A DNA stretch of 23,307 nt. Origin: Pelargonium nanum (taxonomy: Eukaryota > Streptophyta > Magnoliopsida > Geraniales > Geraniaceae). The DNA lies in NCBI GenBank assembly GCA_036897485.1, contig JAYMTF010001459.1, positions 1 to 23,307 of the forward strand, written 5' to 3'. Below the pieces are notes generated by a model that did not search any database, was not told the origin of the DNA, and saw only the letters and a program-made list of their open reading frames with translations. Below, one piece after another: positions 1 through 10,774 of the stretch (position 1 is the first letter of the stretch; each line of letters opens with the position of its first letter). The position numbers were made by a program, and so were the translations under genes.

Positions 1-235
1 GGTGCTAGTTGCAAAACATGTAAAGCACAGGGGGTCCATCAGTAATTACCCCTATTTTTATCAATGGAATTTAAGAAAATACAGAAAATAAGAGTGAAGT
101 CATCAAAAGATAATATAGGGCCACAAAGTTTTTAAGAATAAACCACTTAACTTAGCAGAATATGTTATTCAAGTGGTCTACCGTGCTAATTGTTTTTAGG
201 ATTTTAATTGGTCGAACGGGCTAGTTGCATATGAA

Positions 236-333
236 TTGGATTAGACTAGATTAGCAGTTTAAGTTTGAGCGATTTGACATGTTAATTAGGTTAGGCTAGA
301 TGTAAAGTTATCGGTTTAAATTTGAGCGATTTT
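236..333. repeat. Imperfect two-copy tandem repeat, about 59 bp
   Basis: Two diverged copies share the cores ttaagtttgagcgattt (256-273) and ttaaatttgagcgattt (316-332), each preceded by a similar TTAGACTAGAT or TTAGGCTAGAT stretch. The spacing is about 59 bp. It is non-coding with no recognised family. Confidence 0.55.
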
Positions 334-420
334 TTAATTATACGAGTGCAACATCATTAATTATTTTACATAAATTATGTGTTATTTGTTTTCTTTTACA
401 TAAATTATTTTCTATTACGC

Positions 421-557
421 ACTTATTTTAGGCTTGAAAGCCACTAAAATCACACAGGAGACCCTGCTTTGTACACGACCTGTTAATCGTCGGATTCGAA
501 CTCTGGAGCCCTACTTTCGCGAGGCCACGATTTACCACTTGAGCCACACCTCGCATC
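421..557 (-). mobile_element. tRNA-derived SINE (minus strand) upstream of BRF1
   Basis: Read on the minus strand from about 557 downward, the sequence has both halves of an internal RNA polymerase III promoter. A box A-like tgtggctcaagtggt lies at 534-548, and an almost perfect box B, gagttcgaatcc, at 492-503. The spacing is tRNA-like. The first 70 or so bases resemble a tRNA without forming a clean cloverleaf, and they continue into an unrelated tail that becomes AT-rich near 420. This fits a plant tRNA-derived SINE rather than a tRNA gene. The 3' end and target duplication were not resolved, so the boundaries are approximate. Confidence 0.55.
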
Positions 558-744
558 AGTATCGTCGTGCTTCGCAACTGCTAATAAAAGCCACAACCTA
601 GGTTTTCCAAGACCTACTCGCCGCCGCCGCCGACGATTGAGCCAACCTAAATTCCGTTCGCCGTCGGGCTTTCAACTCCGATTCACTATTTTTCCCGGCG
701 GACAAACGGATCGGAGCAGGGGATTCGCCGTTGAGTGATCGATA

Positions 745-3700
745 ATGGTGTGGTGTAAGTACTGTGCCAAGAGTGTCCACGGGACTCGCCCAGACGACAG
801 CGTTTTGTGAGTACTTAGCTCTCTGTTCTTCAATTTTATTTTTCCTGGATACATGTTGTTCAAGTGTATTAAGTTAATTACTGTTGAAGCTAATTTTGTT
901 TTTGAATTGCATAGATGCTGTGAGCTTTGTGGGAGAGTCTTGGAAACTGCTAATTTTTCACATGAACCCACCTTTGTTAAAAATTCTTCTGGACAGGTAT
1001 GCTCTTTTTTTATATTTTTTATTATTATTTAAATTTACTAAAAGTTTATTGAAGTGGAGCATGAACCTTCATGGTGGAGCTGTTGGTAGGTTCTGTTTTG
1101 AATGAGTATCTAAAATTGTTCCATACACTTATAAGACACGACACATCGAATATTTCATTAACGACGTCAAAATACGCAAAGTGTGACGTCTGTTTCATAA
1201 ACGGGGCGTATCACGCCAAAAATCCATGAGAGGGCGGTTGTATTATATATGTTTGGTTGTTATTCGTTAAAATAGGAAATGTATTCTGGCACGTAGATTG
1301 GTACGTTGCTTTGTACAAAATGGGACAAATAGCATTTTTCTACTTGATGGGATGGAGGGGTTATCTTTTATTTCTTTATTATTGTTACTATTTGGTTTTG
1401 AGACTTTAGTTGTTCTTTTTGTCCATTTTGGATCCTGATTGAGTGTCCCTGCTTATTTGTAGAGTCAACTGTCTGGAAATTATGTAAGGACCATTCAAAG
1501 TGATGATTCACTTTCCCGGGAAAGGACGCTGCAACGAGGTATGCTTTGTTATATATGGTTTGTGGCTTGTACTGTTAGCAGTGCATATGTATCTTCCATA
1601 CATTCAAGAATAGATTGTGGCCAGTGTATTAAAAAGCGCAAAGCGCACTTGAGGCGCAAAGGTCCTCTGGGGTTTAAGCGCGAAGCACGGGCTTCATCGA
1701 AGTGAAGCGCACGTTAGAAAAAATAATAAAAGAAAATATTAGTTTAATATATATAAATTTTAATATTTATATTAGTATGATTAAAGTATTATAAAATAAC
1801 ACCATAAATCATAATCTAGTAATGTTCCAACACTATTGACCAAAAAAACAAAACAAGTTCAAGTTAAAATGAAAATCATAAAATAGTACCACTTAGAGTT
1901 AGACAACTCTATTTTTTTAGAGTAAAGAAAAACATATAACTTATTAGTCATAATGATCATCATCATGAAGAGAGGTGAAATCTTCGTCTGAATAGTAATT
2001 GTTATCATCCTCATCTGATGAACACTCTTCGTTTCATTCCCCCTCAAGCTTTGTGTAATTGTTGCCGATATTTTTTGTGTAATTGTTGTGGATACTTTCT
2101 GTGTAAAGTTGTTGCTTTTTTTGTGTTTTGGAAAGTTAAAACTTTATGGCAGCTGTGTAGGTTAGAAATTGAAAGGTTTAGAAATAGATTTTTTGAGTTT
2201 TTATTTCCTAAAAATAAGGTTCATAATAATTAATATGCGTGTTAACTAAAAAGCCCCAAAAGCGCGGGATTTAGAGGGCTACATTGAAGGGGCTGGGCTT
2301 TTCACGAAGTGCAACTCAAAAGTGGGGCTTCGGGCGCGCTATTGAAAACACTGATCATGGCAAAGAAACTTTAAAATTTAGAAGATGTATGCAGTTAAGA
2401 GGGGAATGTTTCTTGTTCAATATTGCATCCGCTTTTCAACATGCAAAATTCATAGAATTAGTTATCTTTTCATTAGGAGTGAAGTTCAGTTTGCAATTGC
2501 AGTGGACTTAAAACACTTGAACTATGTTGTCACATTCACCGATTGTCATGGCCAACTGATTTTTGCACTTTGCAAGGTATAGAGTTGTAATAGCTTGTTC
2601 ATATTATGATGCTGAACCAATAGTGATGTTAGAATGTCATGATAATTAATAAGGGTTTGTCTGCCCTGTGCAACTCTTGTACAAGATAAGAGTCATTGAA
2701 ATTTGTGTTTTATGTAATTTTATTATTTGATCACCAACTTTAATGCACTTTTTATATTAATATAAAAACATTGAACACGATTCTCAATGTCCCTTAACTT
2801 GTGCATGAGTTGCACATGTTAGATAAATCCAAAATTAATAATACCAAACTACGTAGGGTTAGTCTTGAGAATGAATCAAAGAAAACTGAAAGCAAAATCA
2901 ATACTCAAGGATTTACAAATTCTACCATAAGTGTAAAAATGTAGCAATATACTCCGTTCATCAAACCTTGAAAACTTATGCATGTACATTGTCACTTGTC
3001 TTGCATACACTTAAGAAGGCAACGACTTCCTTTTGAGACTTCTTCACATTCTTGATTGTGTTAACTTCCTCTGGTCTTGCATGCAGCTCATGATGATATG
3101 ATTTATATGTGGGTTGGCTTATCTCAGGAACAAGAAGTTTTTATAGTTGATCAAGCTGTAAGATTCTACAGAGTATGGTTTCTTTTTCTAAACTTTATTA
3201 CTGGTTTATGTATATATAGTTTTCCTCTACCTTTTTTCAGTTTCTTAAGTATTTGACCTTTTCTTTTTTAGATAGCTCTTGAGCGGAATTTTACTAGGGG
3301 GCGTAGAACAGAGCAAGTACAGGCTGCCTGCCTTTACATAGCATGTCGGTAAGGGAAAACCTGAATCATTTAGTTACTTTCATTGTTATCTTGATGTTAT
3401 ACTTCATGAAAAAAATAACTAACAGTCAAAAGATAATAATAATAACAATAATAATAAAGGAAAGAAAGAAAGAAAGGGAGACGTGACTGCCAAATCCCCA
3501 TGGTGAAGACCGTTTGGAAAACAATAGCTCAGTTAGTCAGTTATGCCAAACGATGTTTTTATTGTACCGAAGTTTCTTATTTACTTAAGAGAAGAGTGGA
3601 GAAGGATGTTCTATTGTGCCCATGTTGAATCATTGTCAACAAAATCAAGTACTGACATGCAACTTGAATCTTGTTATGCAGGCACAACAATAGGCCATAT

Positions 3701-6700
3701 CTTCTTATTGAATTCTCACATTACTTGCAGATAAATGTGTAAGAAAGCTTTTCCCATATCAATAAAGTTGTGTTCATCTTAGTCTTGATACAGGATTGAT
3801 TTCATGTGACGTGTGCTGCAGCTATGTGCTAGGTGCTGTATTTTTGCAGCTTCGCAGGATGCTAAGTCTTGAAGAGCACCCCATTTTTAAACTTGTTGAT
3901 CCATCAATTTTTATGCATAAATTTATAGCTGGTAAGCATACAAGATATATCTAATGCTGATTATCTGTTTACTTGGTCTTAAATATCATTTTGTAATATA
4001 ATGAAAAAAAACCTTTTTTACTGGATATCTCCTAAAACGAGGGGATGAGGTTTGCCAAACAATATAGTAGTTCTGTAGCAAAAATTTAAACATGTTGAAT
4101 GGGGAGGAGGAAGGAATATCATTTTCTTTCACTATTGTGTACAAAATAAGCTCCCTTAGAAGATCTATTTCATCTGGGAGTAAGATAGGGCTCTCAACCG
4201 CAATTGATAAGCTGAAGGAAATTAGTGCAATCTACTTTCATGATGTGACCGAAGGCCTAGGCCTTGTTGATGCTTTGTTAGAGTTTCTCCTTAAATGATG
4301 CTTTGTTAGAGTTTCTCGCCATAATCACTATTTATTCAATCTGTGCCTTTTCATCTTATGACTATAAAAAATGTTTATGAGAACCAAACATTTGGTGCAA
4401 CTCCAGTTAACATTGCAAAAGGGATGAAGTTATATGTGTGCTCTATAGTTAGAACTGTGTCTTTTGTTACACTTGATCTATGACATGTTTATATATCTGG
4501 TGCATGCACATCTAAGCAAGTAACTTAAATATCTGTATGCTTTTAGGATTAATTGGAAAAAAGGACGCAGCTGTATTTTCAACAGCATGCTTTTTCATAG
4601 CTAGCATGAAACGAGAATGGATTCAGGTGCCTGATGAAACCTCTTTTATATACATTCACTATTAGCCTTAGTTTTATTGTCAACAAACCTAACTCTTTGT
4701 ATGACTATCTTCCAGACAGGGAGAAAACCTAATGGGGTATGTGGTCTAGCATTATATCTCTCTGCACGTTGCCATGGTTACAAGTGCTCAATATCAGATG
4801 TTGTAAGTCAAACTTAAATTCCTTATCAATACAGAGTAACGAAAATATGATTCTTCGCCAACTTGCCTGTCTTTTATACTTCTTGATCTATATTTATACA
4901 TTTTCATGATAAAATGTTACAATATATTAAAAGTAATCTTATTTTTCCTCTTAACACTGGCAATTTAACTTTCACAAGTTCCCCTCGTTCATTTTCCTTA
5001 TGAAGAACACTAGCTACAAAGATTATTTGTCATCTTCCTTATGATTTCTATTATTTGTTAACAGAAAAGGATTGTTCATATTTCTGATGCAACATTGACC
5101 AAGCGGTTGCTTGAGTTTGAGAGTACAGAGTCTGCAAGTTTAACGGTATGTTTTCTTTTTGTAGCCCAGCGTGTCATTGTAAATTAATTGAAAAACGAAT
5201 TATGTAAATGCTTCAGCAAATTGATCTAAATTTATTGATTGTATAAATTTTACAATTTAATTTAATCTATTGCTTTTACTTTTCATTTCTATTATTTCCC
5301 AACAGTTTTTCCCTGTTTCCTTTTTGAATTGAATGCAATTTATATGTTGTTTGATTGCATAAAGTGGGAAAGTTTTTTTTTTTTTTTTAAATGTTTGTTG
5401 TTGTTGAGCCAAATTTGCAAACTTTTAGCACCACTTTGTTTCTCCAGAAATCTTCTTAGTCATCAATTAAGGACTCAGGTTAACAGGTCTTTGTTTGTAA
5501 TATTAAGTGTTCATGACGTCAGCTTGTGTTGGAGCGCAAAAATCCTATTCTGTTGCTAAACTTTCTGACATATTCTGACTATTTCAGTAGATTAGAGAAG
5601 AATAATAAGCATAGATTGAATATGTTAGAGGAAAAACCAATTGAAGTATAATGTATGTGCTCTACCGCAACAAATAATAGTTTCATGATAATTTCCTGTC
5701 ATCTGCTTCTTGCTATTCTTGTCTTTATGTTGTTGCATTTGAGTGAAAAATCATGACGGCTATAAAGTTTCTCCTCTTCCTTCTTTCTAGATTGAGGAGT
5801 TGGAAAACGTGGAGAAGGAATATAGAGAATGTGGTCCAACCCTACCTTCAAGTATTGCCGAAGACTCTGGCACAGAAGAGCTTCTTTGCGAACATAAGGG
5901 AGGCAATCAACGTCCTTATGCCCTTCGACTTTGTAAAACATGTTACGGTGAAGTTAGTCTCTTCCATTTATGTATACTTATTTCGTTCTGTTTCTGCAAT
6001 TGTCCTTTATATATATGGTCTATGGTATAACTGGTTTGTGCAGTTCTGTGAACTTTCAGGAGGACTTCAGGGAGGAGCAGATCCTCCAGCCTTTCAGCGT
6101 GCTGAGAGGGAAAGAATGGAAAAAGCAGCTGCAAAGGAAAATGATAACCAATCAAGTGTAATTATTTTACCTTGCTAAAAGCTACATGAAATTACATTTA
6201 TGCATAATATTGTTAACTATTACTCTCTCTGTCCCAAAATGAGTCCTCACTTTTCTTTTTGAGGGTGTAATACATTATCTACATGCTAATTTTTTTTTTT
6301 TCCAACCTTTGTGTTTTTCTCTTAGTTATTTTATAAAAATACAAAGTACTTGTAGAGGTGAGTCGTATAACCTAGAAATTATCAGAGAAATGTAAAGATG
6401 ACTTCTTTTTTATTTATGTTTTTGAAAATTTTAAACTGTGAGTGATACCTATAGGTCTTCCAAAAGATTATTTGACTCTGAAGGTTTCACATTAGCAGTT
6501 TAAGATAGTTCTGTTAAGTCTTTATTTTGAGTACTTCTTTCCTTTTGCTAGGTTGAGAAAGAATTGGACAGCATAAACCAATGTGAAACTGAAACATTGC
6601 GCCGCGAAGAGCCTGATAGTTCTGGTCAGTTACTGTTCATATTTCTGATAATTAAGCTATGAACAGTCATAAATTTGTGCTTTCATTTGGCTGAAACTCT

Positions 6701-9254
6701 GGTTATTTGTGTAATAACTTACTGTTATATTGTAGGCGCTGCTGCTGAGCAAATGGCTGTTAATGAAGATGATGGTGCTAAAGAATCTGAAACACTTTCC
6801 GATATAGACGATGAAGATCTTGAGGTTCCCAATCTTTTCTATCTGTCTGGACTCTACCAATATATTACGATTGTATCAGTCTTTTAATGTTTATTTGTTG
6901 TATTAATGACAACATCCTGGATTTCTTGTGCTTACATTTTGCATTCATAGCTCATGTGTCCTACTTACTATCTGCCTAATAATGCATTTCAATTTTGATT
7001 ATTTGACCTACTGGCTGTGTATGCTAAATAATGTTCTTCATATTGATTGGTTTGCTTGATTTATTTAACTGCTGCTCACAACATATGACATGGTGTGAAC
7101 TGTGAAGGTCGATAGCTACCTGTACAACGAGGAGGAAAAGCATTACAGGAAGATAATTTGGGAAAAAATGAACTGGGAGTACCTCCAGGTGATGCACATT
7201 GTTCTTTGTTGAATTCAATATTTCACTAAACTTACTACGAGGCATTAAAACTTCTTGTTAGTGTCAGCAATAGTGTATGTTGTGAGGTCATGGTTCTTTT
7301 CTGTTTTTTTTTTCTTCCCTTGCTTTGTACTTTCTAATGTTATAATGTAGCTATTCTGTAAATTTCACAGGAACAAGCAGCAAAGGAGGAAGCTGCAGCA
7401 GCTGCTCGGGAAGCTAACCAGAATTGTTCAGAGGATGTGCTAGCTGCAAGGGAGCTTGCTTCAGCTGCTGCAGAAGCTGTTGGAAGATCTAGAAAGGTCT
7501 ATTTTCTTTTACTTTTTACAACCATTTTTTTTGTGAGAAAGTTAAGTTCCTTGTATTTTTACCATGTTGCTTTTTCAAAAAACAAAAAAACAAAAAAAAC
7601 TACAGCACTGAACTGATTGATCAATTGTTGGTACTAGTTGAGTCATCCACCTAATAGTTTAATCTTTTGGGTTGGAGTAAAGTTTAACATGGTATCAGAG
7701 TTGTTTTGATCTAGGCCTAGTGACCTGTTTGTGTTTCCTCCTTGTTAATCCTTGGTTCACGTGCAAGGTCCATTGTGTATTGTTGGGCTTGCACGTGAGT
7801 AAGAGTGTTAGTATACCACATTGAAAGACTCAAGTTTGAGACAGATTGGCATACAAGTTGTGCCCTCCTCCGTTTAATAGCTTAATCTTTTGGGTAGGCA
7901 TAGAGTTTTAACAACTATACTATGTATTCTTGTTCACATTTTTACAACACGTTATACTTTGTCATCTTTGTATCATTTGATTACACTTCTTAATCATTTG
8001 TAGGAAATTTGTCCTTCATAACTACTTAAATCCTTAACTTCGCAATATTCATTTTTTGTGAACCTTTGTCTGCAGGAGAGGCAGCAAAAACGAGCTGCAG
8101 AAGCAAAAAGTATGGGTCCTGCTCAAACTGCAGCTGAAGCCACTCGCCAAATGTTAACCAAAAAGGTAAGATACCAGATGGAAAATGAGTTTTTGAGCTT
8201 CTTATGAAGAAAGATAAACCTAGTTTTATCTGATGAAATGGTAATGATGTGGTGATCAATGATCAGCATCCCGTGCATCTTGATTTGTTATGTTCTAAGT
8301 TCAGGATGTCTGAACCACATCATATATATATATTCAAGATTACTGAGAATGATTAATATGTTTTTTGCAGAGGCTCCTGACAAAAATCGATCAAGACAAG
8401 TTGGACGAACTTTTCAAGGAACCTGAACTGGCTGTATGTTTTCATATTACTCTCTAAAATGCTTATTAGGGCATCATCTCCTATGGAGATGCTAAGAGAT
8501 GCTCTAAGGGTCTTAGAGCATCTCCAATGCTCAACTCTTTTTGTGAGAGAGAGTGCCATGTCACTAGCACCCACTTTAGCGTTTTACCCTCCAATGCTTA
8601 GCATTTTCTTTATACTTAAAAAAATTAAGTATTCTAATTTTTAATGAATCTGTTTAGCAGTGCCATTGGTTATATCAAAATGGAATAAATAATAATAAAA
8701 ACCCAACACAGTTCTTTTTTCTTCTTAGCAGTGATGCTAAGCCAAGCGCCTGGGCCTTAGCTCCCGTTTCTGCATTGAATTGGCATCGACCCTAAGGCTT
8801 AGCGCCTGTCCTTAGCAGTCTCAATGGAGATGCTCTAAGAGAATCTCCAATGCTAAGAATCATTTGTGGGCGCTAAGAGGAGAGAGAGTGCGCCACATGG
8901 CATAGCACCCTCTTTAACTTTTTATACTCCAATGCTTGGCATCTACTATAATGGGTGTTAAGCTTAGCATCTCCTCTTTAGCACCCCCAACTTCAGTGCT
9001 TTTCGTGTCTACCATAGGGGCTCTAATATACGTCTTTATTGATGACATTGTTTTCACAGGCACCTCCTACGGATAGCATAAAGAGAAGTAAAACTGAGCC
9101 AATATCTGATGATGTTACAGCAAAGAAACCGGACGAGAATGGTAAGTTTGAGGTTGAAAATGACTACGAGGATGAGTATGCGGAGGAAGGGAATGACGAT
9201 ATAGGTGAAACATATGATTTTGAGCTAGACGACTATGGCTATGATGATTACTGA
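745..9254 (+). CDS. BRF1: Transcription factor IIIB subunit BRF1 (TFIIB-related factor), 19 exons, 596 aa
   Basis: BRF1 is the TFIIB-like subunit of TFIIIB. It joins TBP and BDP1 at tRNA and 5S promoters and recruits RNA polymerase III in the nucleus. Exons: 745-806, 915-996, 1463-1538, 3087-3172, 3272-3348, 3682-3738, 3822-3931, 4547-4626, 4716-4802, 5065-5145, 5791-5952, 6044-6157, 6552-6624, 6736-6824, 7108-7188, 7371-7496, 8076-8165, 8371-8433, 9060-9254. All introns are GT-AG and the phase is intact. The N terminus MVWCKYC with CELCGRVLE forms the zinc ribbon (Cys4, Cys7, Cys23, Cys26). Two cyclin-like TFIIB repeats span about 78-265 and include RGRRTEQVQAACLYIACR and TGRKPNGVCGLALYLSARCH. 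Residues 350-440 carry GGADPPAFQRAERERMEK and then SDIDDEDLEVDSYLYNEEE, the BRF1 C-terminal (TBP-binding) homology region. An Ala-rich helical stretch follows, and the end is very acidic and Tyr-rich (DYGYDDY). The start is the first ATG in the leader and begins the zinc ribbon. The gene converges with RTEL1. Confidence 0.95.
1622..2353 (-). mobile_element. Non-autonomous hAT-type DNA transposon in BRF1 intron 3
   Basis: The ends are inverted: cagtgtattaaaaagcgc at the left, and cagtgttttcaatagcgc when the right end is reverse-complemented (14 of 18 match). Flanking 8-bp sequences attgtggc (1614-1621) and atcatggc (2354-2361) match at 6 of 8 positions, and both differences are transitions. 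CAGTG termini and an 8-bp target duplication are hallmarks of the hAT superfamily. Subterminal zones are rich in AGCGC and GGGGCTT motifs, and the middle is AT-rich. On the minus strand at 2030-1944 an acidic frame reads EECSSDEDDNNYYSDEDF and ends in a stop, plausibly the tail of a transposase remnant. The element lies inside a 1548-bp intron (1539-3086) and does not touch the exons. Confidence 0.7.
3432..3478 (+). repeat. Compound microsatellite (AAT)n then (GAAA)n in BRF1 intron 5
   Basis: An AAT-type run is followed directly by several GAAA units. It lies in the 333-bp intron 3349-3681, which otherwise shows nothing recognisable. Confidence 0.8.
4268..4317 (+). repeat. 22-bp perfect direct repeat, 28-bp period, in BRF1 intron 7
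   Basis: The sequence tgatgctttgttagagtttc(tc) occurs at 4268-4289 and again at 4296-4317. The duplication falls at the end of an open frame inside the 615-bp intron 3932-4546, described among the findings. No element ends were recognised. Confidence 0.85.
6223..6255. mobile_element. Possible one-ended Stowaway-like MITE remnant in BRF1 intron 12
   Basis: After a TA dinucleotide at 6221-6222, the sequence ctctctctgtcccaaaatga closely resembles the Stowaway terminal consensus CTCCCTCYGTCCCA. I could not find the matching inverted end within the intron (6158-6551), so it is either truncated or a chance match. Only the end-like segment is marked. Confidence 0.35.
7626..7913 (+). mobile_element. 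Decayed TRIM (miniature LTR retrotransposon) in BRF1 intron 16
   Basis: Two related terminal repeats lie at 7626-7689 and 7806-7913. Both start TGTTRGTA and end in the shared stretch around ttaatcttttgggt up to TTTAACA. Directly after the first repeat, at about 7690-7702, is TGGTATCAGAG, the usual plant LTR-element primer binding site complementary to initiator Met-tRNA. The internal part is only about 116 bp and non-coding. Short repeats, a Met primer site and no genes fit a TRIM/SMART-type element. It is an old, broken copy in the same sense as BRF1. A second member of the family lies at about 11330-11486. Confidence 0.7.
8464..9030. mobile_element. Two adjacent copies of one MITE family in BRF1 intron 18
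   Basis: The best-bounded copy is 8511-8840. Its ends read tcttagagcatctccaatg and, reverse-complemented, tcttagagcatctccattg. A second copy follows at about 8842-9030 in the same orientation and repeats the internal order: tctccaatgct, then agagagagtg, then agcaccc, then ctccaatgctt. A further end-like hairpin (catctcc/ggagatg arms at 8475-8491) lies just left of the first copy. This suggests one element inserted in or beside another of its own family. I cannot assign a superfamily because no clear target duplication is visible. It fills most of the 626-bp intron 8434-9059. Confidence 0.6.
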
Positions 9255-9809
9255 TTACTGAAGCGATTATACGGAACCATTTTTTTTTTTCTTCTAAAGC
9301 ATTGGCCTAACAATTGATGAGGAACAATGGTCGCAGAATTTTGATCATTATGAAGAGTTATTTGATATTCGGGAACACTGACAGAGTTTATATTTATTTC
9401 AATGAGAGTAGTATTTGAGGATCATCTGTGTAAAAACATACATGAAACCGAGTTGTGTAGATTTATTAACATTCACATTGTCTTCTTTTTATATAATCTA
9501 CTTATACCATTTATTTTAAATTTTAGTTTCTTCTTAACTTAATCTTTTTATTTTCGATCTACTTTCAAGCGTTGTAAGTGACAATTGTTCAAACGCTATA
9601 TTTTATAGACATATTACTATAGCTGGGGCTAGCAATCGAGCAGGTTTTGTAATCCATGTCCTTGCCTCGGCCGGGAATATTTCCCCAGATTACCCACCTT
9701 GTTTGGGATGAGAATTTTCCGTGCTCCATAGTTTGTCTGATTTTATTTTACAAAATTTATAATATTCAACATATGTAAAATCTCATAAATTATTGATCGG
9801 TTGAACTAC

Positions 9810-10039
9810 ACAATAGAGAGTAGCCACTCCATTCGACTCAAGGAATTGAACTCAGAAGTGTGTATCTTGACCATTGAGTCATCCCTAAGAGACAATCTCA
9901 AAATATAATATGTAGTTTTCACAATAGAGTAGCCACTTAAAATTCCACCCGACTCAAGGAGTTGAGCTCGGAATTGTGTATCTTGACCATTAAGTCATCC
10001 CTAAGAGACAATCTCAAAAATTATAATATGTAGCTTTTT
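9810..10039 (-). repeat. Tandem pair of SINE-like (tRNA-related) units
   Basis: Two diverged copies begin at acaatagag (9810 and 9921, period 111 bp). On the minus strand each has a box A-like tgactcaatgg (9871-9881) or tgacttaatgg (9987-9997), and a box B-like gagttcaattcc (9842-9853) or gagctcaactcc (9958-9969). The spacing is tRNA-like, so the unit probably derives from a tRNA-related SINE that was then duplicated in tandem. The boxes are imperfect, so Pol III activity is not implied. Confidence 0.5.
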
Positions 10040-10170
10040 TAAAACATATTAAATAAAATATTAAGTCATATATTACACATCAAATCCCTAGGAGACAATC
10101 TAAAAAAATATACTATGTAGTTTTTCTAAACATATTAAATAAAATATTAATCATATATTACACATCAAAC
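9997..10170. repeat. 87-bp tandem repeat, two copies
   Basis: Unit A is 9997-10083 and unit B is 10084-10170. Both start ATCCCTARGAGACAATCT and share the block acatattaaataaaatatta followed by catatattacacatcaaa. The array overlaps the right end of the SINE-like pair, so the region grew by two different duplications with different periods. Confidence 0.8.
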
Positions 10171-10355
10171 AACTATTTATTTGAACAAACGGTTCGAGTT
10201 AGATTGATATCCCTAATTCAGAAACTAGAATCATTGCGACTCAAACCACATTGAAAGAAGAAAAATATTGCAAAAATGTGTCCTTTTCTTCCACACCAAT
10301 AACAGAGTCCAACTTGACAACATATCAAACTCAGAGTTTAACCTATCAAGTACAT

Positions 10356-10408
10356 ATCAAAATTCATTTAACTTTTACTATCAAAATTCATTTAACTTTT
10401 ACTATCAA
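10356..10408. repeat. 24-bp perfect tandem repeat, 2.2 copies
   Basis: The unit occupies 10356-10379 and 10380-10403 and is followed by the first five bases of a third copy. It is AT-rich and non-coding. The short open frame across it on the plus strand is a product of the repeat. Confidence 0.9.
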
Positions 10409-10774
10409 CAGAATTGACAATAGTTATAAATAGAAACTCAGAACTATTCTGCTTGTAATACAATTAGTTTCCATGTATAAACATTAGGCATTCCATCTTC
10501 TAATACCAAGACTTTCGATGTTATTTGGCATACAAACAAGTTCTATATTCCTAGTATAGATCTGCGCTCCTTGGAATCGATAAACGTTAAAGAAATAGTC
10601 TCGACACAACTGTTATCTTGGCACCAATCAAGAATCCTGAAATTTCCACTAATTCCAACCCTCAGCTCAATTCTAGTTTTGTCAATATTGAATCAACTGA
10701 GCGTACTTTGGGAGATCGGTGTTGTATCAGCAAACAGATTTCTAACCGGCACAAGAATCAGAAAGACTAGTTCC

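Larger units (their letters stand above)
1..744. other. Upstream region and probable leader of the BRF1 gene
   Basis: No coding region is supported here. From left to right it holds AT-rich DNA, an imperfect tandem duplication at about 236-333, a tRNA-derived SINE on the minus strand at about 421-557, and a GC-richer stretch from about 600 to 744 with a short GCC repeat near 621-634. The GC-richer part is probably the core promoter and 5' leader of BRF1. I see no ATG between about 561 and the chosen start at 745, so the leader appears free of upstream reading frames. No convincing TATA box was found. Confidence 0.6.
9255..10774. other. Convergent intergenic region between BRF1 and RTEL1
   Basis: This contains the 3' untranslated regions of both genes, which face each other. 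The first 200 bases or so are AT-rich and probably BRF1 3' UTR; I could not fix a poly(A) site with confidence. 9570-9720 has a small GC-richer island with no recognisable coding sense. 9810-10170 is a tandem repeat array and 10356-10408 a 24-bp tandem repeat. 10410-10774 is probably RTEL1 3' UTR on the minus strand. I see no gene in this stretch. Confidence 0.6.

Noticed and set aside
421-557. A true tRNA gene
   Set aside because: A and B boxes are present but the arms do not pair into a cloverleaf, and the sequence continues into an unrelated tail, as in SINEs.
5946-5952. Alternative splice donor (ACG|GTGAAG) for BRF1 exon 11
   Set aside because: Joining it to exon 12 gives an immediate stop, while the GAA|GTTAGT donor keeps the conserved CYGEFCELSGG frame.
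5753-6178. 141-aa plus-strand open frame across BRF1 exons 11-12
   Set aside because: It is in frame with exon 12 only. It reads exon 11 in the wrong frame and crosses intron 11, so it is not a separate gene.
9570-9720. GC-richer island that might be an exon or small gene
   Set aside because: No frame has recognisable protein similarity or splice context. It may be an old repeat, but I could not identify it.
9810-10170. CRISPR-like or regulatory repeat array
   Set aside because: The repeats are contiguous and diverged, without unique spacers, in a plant nuclear context. Tandem duplication of a SINE-like unit explains them.
10251-10433. 60-aa plus-strand open frame between the genes
   Set aside because: It is low complexity and created largely by the 24-bp tandem repeat at 10356-10408.
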